The notes beneath the pieces are model-generated. The model was not told the DNA's origin, did no database searches, and was given only the letters and a program-made list of their open reading frames with translations. A program made the translations under genes and the position numbers. 64,000 nt of DNA from Streptomyces profundus. Lineage in GTDB: Bacteria; Actinomycetota; Actinomycetes; Streptomycetales; Streptomycetaceae. Shown piece after piece: positions 26,243 through 34,761 of the stretch (position 1 is the stretch's first letter; every line of letters starts with the position of its first letter). The DNA lies in contig NZ_CP082362.1 in assembly GCF_020740535.1 (NCBI RefSeq), positions 496,001 to 560,000 of the forward strand, read 5' to 3'.

Positions 26243-27610
26243 ATGACCCTGGATTTCAACGCGGACGAACCGGTAGTCGGGCTGGCGCGGCAGCGAGAGC
26301 TAATCCGCGCCGTCCTGAACGCCAGCAGCGCGGATGAGACGCGCTGGCTGGAGTGGAAGTCTCAGCACGACGTGTCGAGGGCGGCGGGAGCCTTCGCGGT
26401 GTCGAAAGCGATCCTCGGTTTCGCCAACAGGATGCCTGATGTGGCTGAGCAGTGGGCTGGAGGCCACGCCTACCTCTTGGTAGGCGTAGATGAAGACGCG
26501 ATCCATGGGGTTCCGACGCACGATGTCGAGAAGGTCGACGGCTGGCTGAGGCGCTACTTGGGCGAGTTCAGCCGCTACCAGTTCACGTACGTTCCCATGG
26601 ACACCGACGACGGCAAGCGCCACATCATGCTCGTCGACGTCTCGCCTCCCCGGTGGGGCGACCTTATTCACCCACTGCACAAGGAATATGAGAGCTACCG
26701 CCCGGGCACCGTCTTCCACCGGTACGCCGGCAAGACCGAACCTGCTCGCCCAGCGGAAATCTACGCCCTCACAGAGCGAGCCCGCCGAGCAACGAAGCGC
26801 GTGAACGTCGACGTCACCATGACCACCGGCAGCGTCGCCATGCTGGCCCCGACCGAGGACGTCCGCCGAACGATCACCGACTCCCTCGGCGAGGTGATGA
26901 TGCGGCAGGTGGACGCCGCAGAGGAGAAGAAGAAGGCCGCAGCTTCCGACCCATTCAGGGCCTTCGGGTCACTCCAAGTCCTGTGGCCTGACTCCCGCTC
27001 GCCGAAGGAATTCCGACAGGAGGTGGACGAGTACCTGAGCGACTTCGATGTCGCGATGCAGCATGCTTTGGCGCAGGCGGTGAGCGCCACAGGCACGCCT
27101 GTGACCCTCACGTTGACCAACCCCGGCGAAGACAACCTCACGAAGGTCCAGGTGGTGCTGAGCCTCCCCGGCACCGTCACGGCCTGCGTCACGGCCGATG
27201 CCGAGGAAGAGATCGACTGGCCTCATCAGCCGGCCAAGTACGGGGAGGGCATGATCCCCGGACTCGGCATCCACCAAGGGGTGCTCGGGGTGCAGCCCCC
27301 GGCCTACCATCTGCCGTCCCTGCATTCCCCGGACATCGAGCAGCAGGATGGCCGCACCCTCATCCGCTTTGCCCCGGTAGACCTACGCCCCCACGAGACC
27401 GTGACCCTCGACGCGATCACGGTTTACAGCAGTCAGGAAGCCGACTCTTTCCCTGCGGAGTGGCGAGCGACTGCGACCAACGTCAGCAGCAACGTGCAGC
27501 GGTCTCTATCGATTCCCGCTCAGCGCCTGGAACTCGACCTGCGGGGCATTCTTCGTCCCATGTTCGGAATCAGCGACGACGCAGAGCAAGAAGAGGGCGG
27601 GGGCGACTAA
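26243..27610 (+). CDS. AlbA/Schlafen-type ATP-binding-domain protein, unknown
   Basis: 455-residue protein. Residues about 25-130 match the AlbA_2 (Schlafen-like) domain: Glu37 and Lys39 in TRWLEWKSQHD, then SKAILGFANRM, GGHAYLLVGVDEDAIHG and HIMLVDVSPPRWG. In Schlafen-type nucleases a similar Glu-rich core cleaves RNA. The remainder has no recognised domain. ATG 26243 has an AAGGA site. It sits beside the divergent nuclease-like gene, and the pair looks like an accessory defence or stress module. An IS5-type element begins exactly at its stop codon. Confidence 0.65.
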   Translation: MTLDFNADEPVVGLARQRELIRAVLNASSADETRWLEWKSQHDVSRAAGAFAVSKAILGFANRMPDVAEQWAGGHAYLLVGVDEDAIHGVPTHDVEKVDGWLRRYLGEFSRYQFTYVPMDTDDGKRHIMLVDVSPPRWGDLIHPLHKEYESYRPGTVFHRYAGKTEPARPAEIYALTERARRATKRVNVDVTMTTGSVAMLAPTEDVRRTITDSLGEVMMRQVDAAEEKKKAAASDPFRAFGSLQVLWPDSRSPKEFRQEVDEYLSDFDVAMQHALAQAVSATGTPVTLTLTNPGEDNLTKVQVVLSLPGTVTACVTADAEEEIDWPHQPAKYGEGMIPGLGIHQGVLGVQPPAYHLPSLHSPDIEQQDGRTLIRFAPVDLRPHETVTLDAITVYSSQEADSFPAEWRATATNVSSNVQRSLSIPAQRLELDLRGILRPMFGISDDAEQEEGGGD

Positions 27611-28720
27611 GAGGACGTTCGCGTCATCTATGTGCCGGTTTTTGCTAGTTGGACCGCGCCGGGATCCGCCGTGTACAGGTAGAACGAGCGGTATGTTGCT
27701 TCGACTGGCGAGTGCCCACCTCTGAGTTTTGCCCTGATTACTACGGATAGCTCCTGTCCGATTCGAATAGGCTCCCGTAGATGGCTTTTGCCTCGCTCGA
27801 TCGAGCGATATACCCGGTTGGACATCTCATGCATGAGTATCCCCATGACCTCTTCGCGACAGCGCAAGCCGTACCTGAGCGATCTCTCCGACGCCCGCTG
27901 GGAGTTGATCGAGCCGGTCTTGACGGCCTGGCGGGCCGAGCGGCAGAAGACCTCGCTCAACCTCGGCGGCAAGGTCACTGACCTGCGAGAGGTCATGAAC
28001 GCGATCCGCTTCCTCAACCGGACCGGAGTCCCGTGGCGCTACCTGCCGCACAACTTCCCGCCGCACACCACCGTGTTCAGCTTCTTCAGCGCCTGGACCG
28101 CCGACGGCACCATCGAGAAACTCGGCGTCCGCCTGCACCGAATGGTCCGTGAGCAGGCAGGACGCACCGCCGAACCCACCGTCTGCGTCCTTGACGCACA
28201 GAGCGTCAAGACCGCCATTCGCGTCCCCACCGACACCCAGGGCACCGACGCCGGCAAGAAGATCGTGGGCCGCAAACGCAGCATCGTCGTCGACACCCTC
28301 GGCCTGTTACTGCTGGTCATCGTGACCGCAGCCAGCGTCTCCGACAACGAGGCCGGCAAGCAACTCCTCACCCAGATCGCCGCCGACCATCCCACGATCA
28401 CCAAGGCATGGGTCGACACTGGCTACAAGACCCAGGCCATCGAGCACGGCGCCGCCCTCGGTATCGATGTCGACGTCGCCCCCAGGAACGCCCAGGTCAG
28501 GGGGTTTTCTGTGATTCCGCGAAGGTGGGTAGTGGAGCGAAGTTTCGGTTGGATCATGATGCACCGACGCCTCGCCCGAGACTACGAGACCAAACCCGCC
28601 CACTCCGAGAGCATGATCCGCCTCGCAATGATCTCCAACCTCGCGAAGCGAGCAACCGGTGAAACACCCATAACTTGGCACAAACCATGAACTATTCCGT
28701 CTCCAAATGGAACGTCCTCT
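27610..28720 (+). mobile_element. IS5-type insertion sequence
   Basis: AGAGGACGTTC at 27610-27620 is inverted at 28710-28720 (11 bp) and encloses one transposase gene. A weaker inverted pair (about GGACATCTCA at 27820 and its near-complement at 28721-28730) gives an alternative, shorter element. No target duplication is clear with either. The element sits between the AlbA-like gene and a nuclease gene whose beginning is missing, so it or an associated deletion removed that 5' end. Confidence 0.7.
27845..28690 (+). CDS. IS5 family transposase
   Basis: 281-residue DDE transposase. It begins MTSSRQRKPYLSDLSDARWELIEPVLTAWRAER, typical of Streptomyces IS5-group enzymes. Catalytic acids are likely in VCVLDAQSVKT, KAWVDTGYKT and RWVVERSFGWI. 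Full length and apparently intact, so this copy may still be active. Start ATG 27845 was chosen by family length; ATG 27833 is also in frame. Confidence 0.88.
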   Translation: MTSSRQRKPYLSDLSDARWELIEPVLTAWRAERQKTSLNLGGKVTDLREVMNAIRFLNRTGVPWRYLPHNFPPHTTVFSFFSAWTADGTIEKLGVRLHRMVREQAGRTAEPTVCVLDAQSVKTAIRVPTDTQGTDAGKKIVGRKRSIVVDTLGLLLLVIVTAASVSDNEAGKQLLTQIAADHPTITKAWVDTGYKTQAIEHGAALGIDVDVAPRNAQVRGFSVIPRRWVVERSFGWIMMHRRLARDYETKPAHSESMIRLAMISNLAKRATGETPITWHKP

Positions 28721-29907
28721 GAGATATCCGAAGGGCTCATCGGCGATGAGCCCCAGGACTCGCCAGATCCCTCGCTGCGTGTCGGCGTGGAGAGCTGCAC
28801 TCAGAACACCGTAGAGAACGATCAGGGCAAGCCTGAACAGGTCAGTGTCTGCACCGAGTTCAGCCCTGCAACGCGGGAGACGGTTCAGGCCGTCGAGAGC
28901 GCGGACTTCGAATCCACAGCTCTTCGACCACTCCCCGACTGGTGCCTCGAGGACCCCGCCGTCAACGCTTGGCGGTTCACCCGCGACGACTCGTGCGGCA
29001 TCGCAAACGGCACGCTCACTATCCGTGATAGCAGGGGAAACGTCGTCGGTCTCATGACGTACCTGCGCTACGCCTACCTGTACAGCGACGACAGCGAGAC
29101 CGGCTGGGGGTACCAGATCGAGATCTCTCCCACCACGATGACCGGAGCGACCATCGGCAGTTCCGTTCAGGGCAGCGCCTCTTGCAGCGGTGAGACCTGT
29201 GAGGTGCTGAAGTCGACGTTCCCATCCCAGCCGCTGAACACCACTCCCCTCACCGATGCTCAGGGCGAGTCGTTCCACGAGATGACCATTGGCCCGGATG
29301 ATGTCCTCAGCGCAAGCAGCGCATGGACGTACTACTTCACCAGCCCTGCCTACGGCTTCTCGACCTCAGGAGTCGCCCGCCCCTACACCGACGTGCGCTG
29401 CGACAACGCCGTACCAGACCGGGCCAGCGCCGGCTGCATCCTGCCGGACTACACGCCCACCCTCCTCGAGTCCCTTCGGGCGACACCCCTAACTATGTGC
29501 GCCACCTCCAAGAAGCCATGGCCTCTGGCTTGCCGGGGGCACGCGGCGGCACACCGCTGACCCGCCTGGTCAGCCCGACCCTCAACCAGGCGAACCGGGA
29601 CACCGCCTGCCCCGATACGTCCGTCGGTGGCTACCCTCGGCCTGAGGGCTTTAGCTGCGACGAGTACCCCTTCGCATCCCCCGTCAATGGGGCATATACC
29701 TCTGGCCAGGATGGAACGCCCCATCCCGGCCCAACTTTCAACTGGTGCCAGATCAACACGCTCCCGACCGGTAGCGGCGCGAACGGGTGGAGCGCCTGCA
29801 TGATCCCCGGACCGGAGAACAGCCTCGGCGGCAGCAGGTTGGGAGGCTTCTACCAGAGTTATCGCGTGATCGACGGCGACGACTTCTGGGTCCTGATCGT
29901 CGCCTGA
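28721..29907 (+). pseudogene. NucA/NucB-type secreted DNase gene, 5'-truncated and frameshifted
   Basis: An open frame runs out of the IS end (EISEGLIGDEPQDS...) with no plausible start or signal peptide. It continues through CLEDPAVNAWRFTRDDSCGIANGTLTIRDSRGN to CILPDYTPTLLES near 29470. One base is then missing and the sense continues in another frame (SGDTPNYVRHLQEAMASGLPG) to SCDEYPFASPVNGAY and GGFYQSYRVIDGDDFWVLIVA at the end. The EYPFAS motif and this ending match NucA/NucB deoxyribonuclease domains. Such nucleases act outside the cell on DNA or serve as toxin tips. As written it should not make the nuclease. Confidence 0.75.
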
Positions 29908-29920
29908 CAAGGAGGCAACC

Positions 29921-30538
29921 ATGGCTGAGCCCGCTGCTGCCGCAACCCCCGTCGTCGTGGTCGACTACCACATGTTCTACCTGGCCGAGCCGGGAGAGCC
30001 CAGCAAAGCGGACGCACCGGTTCACGCCGCCAACGGGCTGGTGAGTTCACGCCCTGGAATGGCCGTGATCTTTACCGGCGCCAGCAGCGGCTCAGTCATC
30101 CTCACCGTCCAGACCTTCACTTCCCCACCGCAGAACGCCCCGACCGAGGACTGGGAGGAAGTCGTCGAGCACAGCGTCCTAGCACCGGCCGGAGCACTCC
30201 GCGTCACCACCGTGATGACCTGCGGGCCCCCCGACCTGCCGCTCCTGACCCCCTCCGGCCCGGGACCCTACCGGCTGCGCGTCCATGCCAGCGGACGCGA
30301 CATGAGCCCCGACGGTGTCGCGCGCGAACCTCGCGAGAGATACCTCATCGCCAGCTGGCCCGCGCCACACCAACCTGACCACGTGCACCACCAGACAGAC
30401 CGCTACGGAGCACAGCTCCGCGCCGCCTCAGGACCACCAACGCCAGCCTCCTCGGCCCCACGCCTCCCGGATCACAAAGACGCCCAGCGCGAGCACCTTC
30501 GGCGCAACCTGCGGCGAATCCGTCAAGATCGCGCCTGA
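29921..30538 (+). CDS. Hypothetical protein, possible ComJ/Nin-like nuclease inhibitor
   Basis: 205-residue protein, ATG after a strong AAGGAGG site, 13 bp downstream of the NucA/NucB frame. In Bacillus, NucA is followed by its inhibitor Nin (ComJ). This protein shares the general layout I associate with ComJ: VVVVDYHMFYLAE, then GLVSSRPGMAVIFTG, a Val-rich strand, ALRVTTVMTCGP and GPYRLRVHASGRD, suggesting a small beta-rich fold over residues 1-145. The last 55 residues are basic and probably disordered. The inhibitor role is inferred from position and weak pattern only. Confidence 0.5.
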   Translation: MAEPAAAATPVVVVDYHMFYLAEPGEPSKADAPVHAANGLVSSRPGMAVIFTGASSGSVILTVQTFTSPPQNAPTEDWEEVVEHSVLAPAGALRVTTVMTCGPPDLPLLTPSGPGPYRLRVHASGRDMSPDGVAREPRERYLIASWPAPHQPDHVHHQTDRYGAQLRAASGPPTPASSAPRLPDHKDAQREHLRRNLRRIRQDRA

Positions 30539-30556
30539 GCGGCCCACCACCGGTGC

Positions 30557-30589
30557 CCAACTACCAACTACCAACTACCAACTACCAAC
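30557..30589 (+). repeat. Tandem heptamer CCAACTA, four copies plus a partial
   Basis: Four exact copies of CCAACTA from 30557 to 30584 and a fifth partial copy, sitting in the 54-bp gap between the convergent inhibitor-like and mobC genes. Its low GC stands out. Role unknown; slippage-prone. Confidence 0.9.
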
Positions 30590-30592
30590 CCT

Positions 30593-31045
30593 CTACCGGA
30601 CGATGGCGTTCACCGCGGCATCGACACGCAGGACCGCCTGCTGCACCGCTGCGAGAACACGTTCGGACTCGGGCCGTATCCCACCGCTGTTCACCGCTTT
30701 CGCGATCTGGTTGAGGTTGTTCCCGACCTGACGTAGATGTCGCCGCGCCGCGAACAGCCCCGTGATCAGCTCCCGATCTCCGGCGACCCGCGCCTCGGCC
30801 GCCTCCGCGTCGCCAGCGGCGGCGATGGCGGCCTGGGCGAGAAACCCGGCCGTCGTCATGCCGCTCGCCCGAGCAGCGGCGGTCACCCACTCCAACTCGC
30901 GTTCGCTCAGGAGCACGCTGCGGACCCGGTCGCGGACCTGGGCGGTGGCCAGCCGGTTGCGCGGCCGGCGGCGGGGGCGAGCCGGCCCGAGCACGGCCCG
31001 CTCGGGCGGTCCGCCCGCCCGGTTCGGCTCCCCCTGGAGCCGCAC
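30593..31045 (-). CDS. MobC-like relaxosome accessory protein
   Basis: 150-residue basic protein. Residues 38-85 (VRDRVRSVLLSERELEWVTAAARASGMTTAGFLAQAAI) are a ribbon-helix-helix-like segment, and RHLRQVGNNLNQIAKAVNSGG (102-122) is the signature of MobC-type mobilization proteins, which help the relaxase nick oriT. GTG 31045 follows GGAGG. The frame is open far upstream (to 32473), but that part is low-complexity and contains the palindrome described next. No relaxase gene is visible in the window, so mobilization would need help in trans. Confidence 0.75.
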   Translation of the reverse strand: MRLQGEPNRAGGPPERAVLGPARPRRRPRNRLATAQVRDRVRSVLLSERELEWVTAAARASGMTTAGFLAQAAIAAAGDAEAAEARVAGDRELITGLFAARRHLRQVGNNLNQIAKAVNSGGIRPESERVLAAVQQAVLRVDAAVNAIVR

Positions 31046-31072
31046 CTTCCCCGCCTCCCCTGGGGCGGGGTC

Positions 31073-31114
31073 GGGGTTCGAAACTCCTGCGCGTGCGCAG
31101 GAGTTTCGAACCCC
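31073..31114. repeat. 42-bp near-perfect palindrome upstream of the mobC-like gene
   Basis: Arms GGGGTTCGAAACTCCTGCGC (31073-31092) and its exact complement (31095-31114) around a GT centre. It lies 28 bp upstream of the mobC-like start. Candidates are an oriT nick-site hairpin, an autoregulatory operator for the MobC-like protein, or a terminator; location favours the first two. Confidence 0.8.
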
Positions 31115-31239
31115 ATAGCTTGCTCGGCCACAGCAGGTGGCCAAACGGACGCAATATGTCGCGGGGTCAGGATGGGGCAAAAACCTCATTCCTCTGGTAT
31201 TTGGTGACGGCGGGTCCACCGTTGGCGCCCTTTGAGCGG

Positions 31240-32010
31240 GGTACGGACGAGCGGACGGGCGAGGCGGACGGCGAGGACCGAGGGGACGGACGGCGCCTTC
31301 ACACTTCGGATTCTCGTCCACCACTGCGGCGGCCTTGGGCAGGTGGCCGGACGGACGGTCAGGCCAGCGGACGGACCAAGCGTTCGAACAGCGCGCCTGC
31401 GGACGGACGGTCCGCAGCGGCGGACGGGCGCGACCGCCGTGGGGGGGGGCGTTGGGGCGAAGGGGGCGGACCGTCCGTCGGCGCCCACGACTCTGCCGTG
31501 CCCGCGGACGACGCCAGGCGCGGACAGACGGTTGGGCGACGACGGGTTGAGGCACTGGTTCCCGTTCGTCCGCCCGATCGTGCACGGAGAGGGCTGATGG
31601 GACTGTGGACGCCAGGGCACCAGGGGACGACATGCTGTTGGCGAGGGGTGCTCGTTCGGGTGGCCTGACGTAGTAGTCGAGGTGATGCTCCATCTGGCAT
31701 GTGGACCAGGCCGGGGCCGGCGGTGGTCTCGCCTCCTGGCGCGCGGTGCAAATGATCGACTTCCCCCGGGAGTGGGAAGGAAGCAACCGGAGTTCCATTT
31801 CATGATGGGGACCGGCTGAGGGGACGAAGCAGCCCCAGTGCGGACGGGGACGGCGAGCCAGGGCTCGTGAAATCGTGTTTACCTCATCCATCGGAAGCGG
31901 ACGACGTGTAGTGCCGGACGGACGGGGCGTTGCTCCGCCGACGTTCGGACGAAGTGGTCCGAGGTTCCGTCCGCTGTGGCGGCGTGGGACGGACTCGACG
32001 TCGGCGGGGA
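31240..32010. repeat. Field of GGACGG-type short direct repeats
   Basis: More than a dozen copies of GGACGG or GGACGGAC occur here, often as doubled GGACGGACGG, for example near 31290, 31355, 31400, 31845 and 31915. Spacing is irregular, so it is not a simple tandem array. Short repeats of this kind occur in replication origins and in the clt transfer loci of Streptomyces plasmids; biased composition is the alternative. Confidence 0.5.
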
Positions 32011-32049
32011 CGGGCTCCTTGTCATGGTCAGGCACGGGTGTGGTGGGAC

Positions 32050-32415
32050 GCTGGTGTCCGCGGTCGGCGCCGGCCAACACCATGTGGTCGGTCATCTGCG
32101 CGAGCCACGAGGCGATCCGGTCACCGAACACCTGACGCACCCCGGGCAGCGGCTCGTTGCTGGTGAGCAGCGATGGCGCCCCGGCCACCGTCACCGCCCC
32201 GCCTGGCGTCCGCCACCAGCTGCCCCGCCCACGCCCGCATCTGCCGGTGCGTGGCAGTCGCGTGACGAAGTTCGGCCGGGACCCGGTTGTCGGTCCTGGC
32301 ACCTCGGGCCGGCTGCGGTGAGTGAGCTGGGATGCCGCCGTACCGCCCTGATGGCGAACACTCGCTCCACCGCCAGCGACACCGTCGCCAGGGTCTTGAC
32401 GCACTGGCTCATCAC
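32050..32415 (-). pseudogene. Decayed coding remnant, element gene
   Basis: Minus-strand pieces look protein-coding but change frame. One begins MSQCVKTLATVSLAVERVFAIRAVRR (from 32412). Another reads NRVPAELRHATATHRQMRAWAGQLVADARRGG. A third reads LLTSNEPLPGVRQVFGDRIASWLAQMTDHMVL, whose LLTSN ... FGDR pattern recalls the sensor region of AAA+ ATPases. They are not joined in one frame. Identity unknown; frameshifted remnant is my best reading. Confidence 0.3.
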
Positions 32416-32754
32416 GACTCCCTTCGTAGACGGACAGGTCGGTCAGGTTGGTCCATCCCACGTGCATCGGCACCGTAGGCGCCGATCCCTGTCACACCAA
32501 ACCGCCGCCCGAGCGCAGGCCCCCTGAGACCCTCGTTCACCAGGCTCGGCAGCACGCTCGGGGCCATCGGCCGCTGGCAGAACCGCGCCAGCCCCGCGCG
32601 CACCGCCTCGGGGCCCACGTCCTTCCGCAGCCGCGCCCGTGTCCCGGGCGGGGTGGTCCACCACCCGCCTGGGTGGCCAATGCTGCGTGTCGGGCGCTGC
32701 CCGCCCCGCTTTAGCGGTAGATCCACGGTCCATGGTCCTAGATCCAGACAACGA

Positions 32755-32925
32755 GGCTTCGTCGAGCCCTCGACGAACCTTCGGCGAGCCCTCATCGAAG
32801 ACCCTGTGACCTGCGGCTTCGCTGATCGGCGGCGCATACTCGCGAACCCTCGCCACAGGCTCGTCGAGTCCTCGCGGAACCCTCGTCGAGGGCTCGTCGG
32901 AGCGTCGAGGAACACGCGCCGTCGA
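32755..32925. repeat. Cluster of degenerate CGARCCYTCG repeats
   Basis: About seven to eight copies of a 10-bp motif close to CGA(G/A)CC(C/T)TCG in 170 bp, in both orientations: GAGCCCTCG, GAACCTTCG, GAGCCCTCA, GAACCCTCG, GAGTCCTCG, GAACCCTCG and the inverted GAGGGCTCG. Typical of binding-site clusters such as iterons or TraB recognition sites at clt. Confidence 0.55.
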
Positions 32926-33345
32926 CTGATCGGGAGCCGCCGGCACGTCGTCGCGGCGGCAGGAGGCATCCCCGCACCCGCCGCAAGCACACTCGCGCTC
33001 GTGCACCAGGCAAGCCGGCGTACGCCACTTGGAAGGGGCGATGTTCTGCTGCCGGTCCCCACGTCCCGATGCGCAGAAAGCCCCGTAGCCGCAGATCAAC
33101 CCCGCCGGGATGCCATCACTCAGGCCCCGGAAGCAGCTCGCGCTCTGCTGGGTACGGTGAGCGGGCTGACGGGGCACGCACAGTTCGCCAAGATCAGCCG
33201 CAATGTGCTGGCAACCCACGAACGCCAAGCGCCTCGCGGCCTGGCACTGGGGACCAGGCGAGGTCCATGTGTAGCCGCCGGTTCCCTCTCATCCGATTCG
33301 CGCTGGGTGTCTGGGCACATGCTCAGCGTCGGTACCCTGGAGCGC

Positions 33346-34761
33346 ATGTCTACCGCTCCCGTTCGCGTTCGTTTCGCCCCGTCCCCGACCGGCATGTTCC
33401 ACGTCGGTGGCGCTCGGTCCGCCCTCTACAACTGGGCGGTGGCGCGACAGTCCGGTGGCACGTTCGTCCTGCGGATCGAGGACACCGACGCGGCGCGGAA
33501 CAAGCCGGAGTGGATCGACGGGATCATCAGCGCGCTCGCGGCGATCGGCATCCATGCCGAGGATTCGGCGTTCGAGGGGCCGTACTTCCAGTCGCAGAAC
33601 GCCGACCGGCACCGGGAGGCGGCGCAGCAGCTCTTCGCGGCCGGGCGGGCGTACTACTGCGACTGCACTCGGGAGCAGTTGAAGGAGCGCACCGGCTCGG
33701 AGCACCTCGGCTACGACGGGTTCTGTCGGGACCGGGGGCTGGCGTTCGAGGAAGGGCGGGCGCTGCGGTTCCGGACACCGGACGAGGGCGAGACCGTCGT
33801 CGTTGATGTGGTCCGCGGGAAGCCGGCCTTTCCGAACAACACGATCGAGGACTTCGTCATCGCGCGGGGCGACGGGTCCCCCGTCTTCCTGCTGGCCAAT
33901 GTTGTGGACGACCTGGACGAGGAGATCACGCAGGTCATCCGGGGCGAGGAGCACCTGTCGAACACACCGAAGCAGCAGCTGCTGTGGGAGGCGCTCGGTG
34001 CGCAGCCGCCGGTGTGGGCACACCTGCCGGTGATCGTGAACGAGAAGCGGCAGAAGCTGTCCAAGCGCCGCGACAAGGTGGCGCTGGAGGACTACCTCGC
34101 CGAGGGCTTCCTGCCGAACGCGCTGGTGAACTACCTGATGCTTCTGGGCTGGGGACCGGGCGACGACCGGGAAATCCTGCCCTACGAGGAGTTGGAGCAG
34201 CTTTTCCGGATCGAGGACGTCAACACCGCACCCGCCTTCTTCGACGTGAAGAAGCTGACTGCGTTCAACGGCGACTACATCCGCGCCCTGTCGGCGGAGC
34301 AGTTCGTCGCCGCTTGCGCGCCGTGGCTCGTCGCCCCGAAGGCCCCGTGGCCGGCGGAGGCTTTCGACAAGGCGGTCTTCGAGGCGGCGGCACCGCTGGC
34401 GCAGACCCGGCTGGCGCTGCTGTCGGAGATCACCGCCTATGTGGACTTCCTGTTCCTCGACGAGCCGGTGGAGGACGAAGCGTCGTGGAACAAGGCGATG
34501 AAGGCGGGCGCCATCGACATCCTGACGGATGCCCGGAGCGAGTTGGCCAGCGTCGCGGAGTGGACGGCGGACAAGCTGAAGGCCGTCCTCCTGGCCGTCG
34601 GAGAAAAGCACGGGCTGAAGTTGGGTAAGGCGCAGGCACCCGTCCGGGTCGCGATCACCGGCCGGACGGTCGGGCTTCCGCTGTTCGAGTCCATGGAGCT
34701 ACTCGGCCGGGACCGCGTGCTGGCCCGACTGGACGCGGTGGCTGAGAAGTTGGCCGCGTAG
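33346..34761 (+). CDS. gltX: Glutamyl-tRNA synthetase (probable second copy)
   Basis: 471-residue class I synthetase of normal length. The HIGH-type motif is in [20 protein letters not shown] (residues 11-30) and the KMSKS-type KLSKR at about 237-241. [15 protein letters not shown] supplies the zinc-site cysteines, and the C-terminal anticodon domain is complete. It looks catalytically competent. Streptomyces keep housekeeping gltX elsewhere (SCO5547, recalled), so this is probably an extra copy tied to the neighbouring cluster, either supplying Glu-tRNA for biosynthesis or giving resistance to an inhibitor. It ends at 34761 and the convergent operon ends at 34762. Upstream frame extension to 32653 is rejected. 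Confidence 0.93.
   Translation: MSTAPVRVRFAPSPTGMFHVGGARSALYNWAVARQSGGTFVLRIEDTDAARNKPEWIDGIISALAAIGIHAEDSAFEGPYFQSQNADRHREAAQQLFAAGRAYYCDCTREQLKERTGSEHLGYDGFCRDRGLAFEEGRALRFRTPDEGETVVVDVVRGKPAFPNNTIEDFVIARGDGSPVFLLANVVDDLDEEITQVIRGEEHLSNTPKQQLLWEALGAQPPVWAHLPVIVNEKRQKLSKRRDKVALEDYLAEGFLPNALVNYLMLLGWGPGDDREILPYEELEQLFRIEDVNTAPAFFDVKKLTAFNGDYIRALSAEQFVAACAPWLVAPKAPWPAEAFDKAVFEAAAPLAQTRLALLSEITAYVDFLFLDEPVEDEASWNKAMKAGAIDILTDARSELASVAEWTADKLKAVLLAVGEKHGLKLGKAQAPVRVAITGRTVGLPLFESMELLGRDRVLARLDAVAEKLAA

Larger units (their letters stand above)
31115..33345. other. 2.2-kb region without an intact gene
   Basis: No frame has both a ribosome site and a recognisable protein. The long open frames are Arg/Pro/Gly-rich artefacts of GC content. 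It contains two repeat fields (about 31240-32010 and 32755-32925) and minus-strand stretches that look formerly coding (about 32050-32415). It probably held transfer or replication functions of the integrated element, now decayed. Confidence 0.55.

Noticed and set aside
31046..32473. Upstream extension of the MobC-like frame to 626 codons
   Set aside because: The extension crosses the palindrome and repeat field and is Arg/Pro-rich without domains; GTG 31045 has a proper ribosome site.
31240..32925. CRISPR array
   Set aside because: Repeats are 6-10 bp with irregular spacing and both orientations; no cas genes are present.
32443..33228. 261-codon minus-strand frame with repeated DEP/RVPR units and a Cys-rich segment
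   Set aside because: The repeats come from the DNA repeat cluster itself; no start signal or known domain. Kept only as part of the gene-free region.
32653..33345. Upstream in-frame extension of gltX by 231 codons
   Set aside because: It runs through the repeat cluster and lacks similarity to synthetases; ATG 33346 gives the normal family N-terminus.
21198..33345. Right attachment site (repeat of the tRNA-Leu 3' end)
   Set aside because: No second copy of the T-arm/acceptor sequence was found by eye, so no attR is reported.
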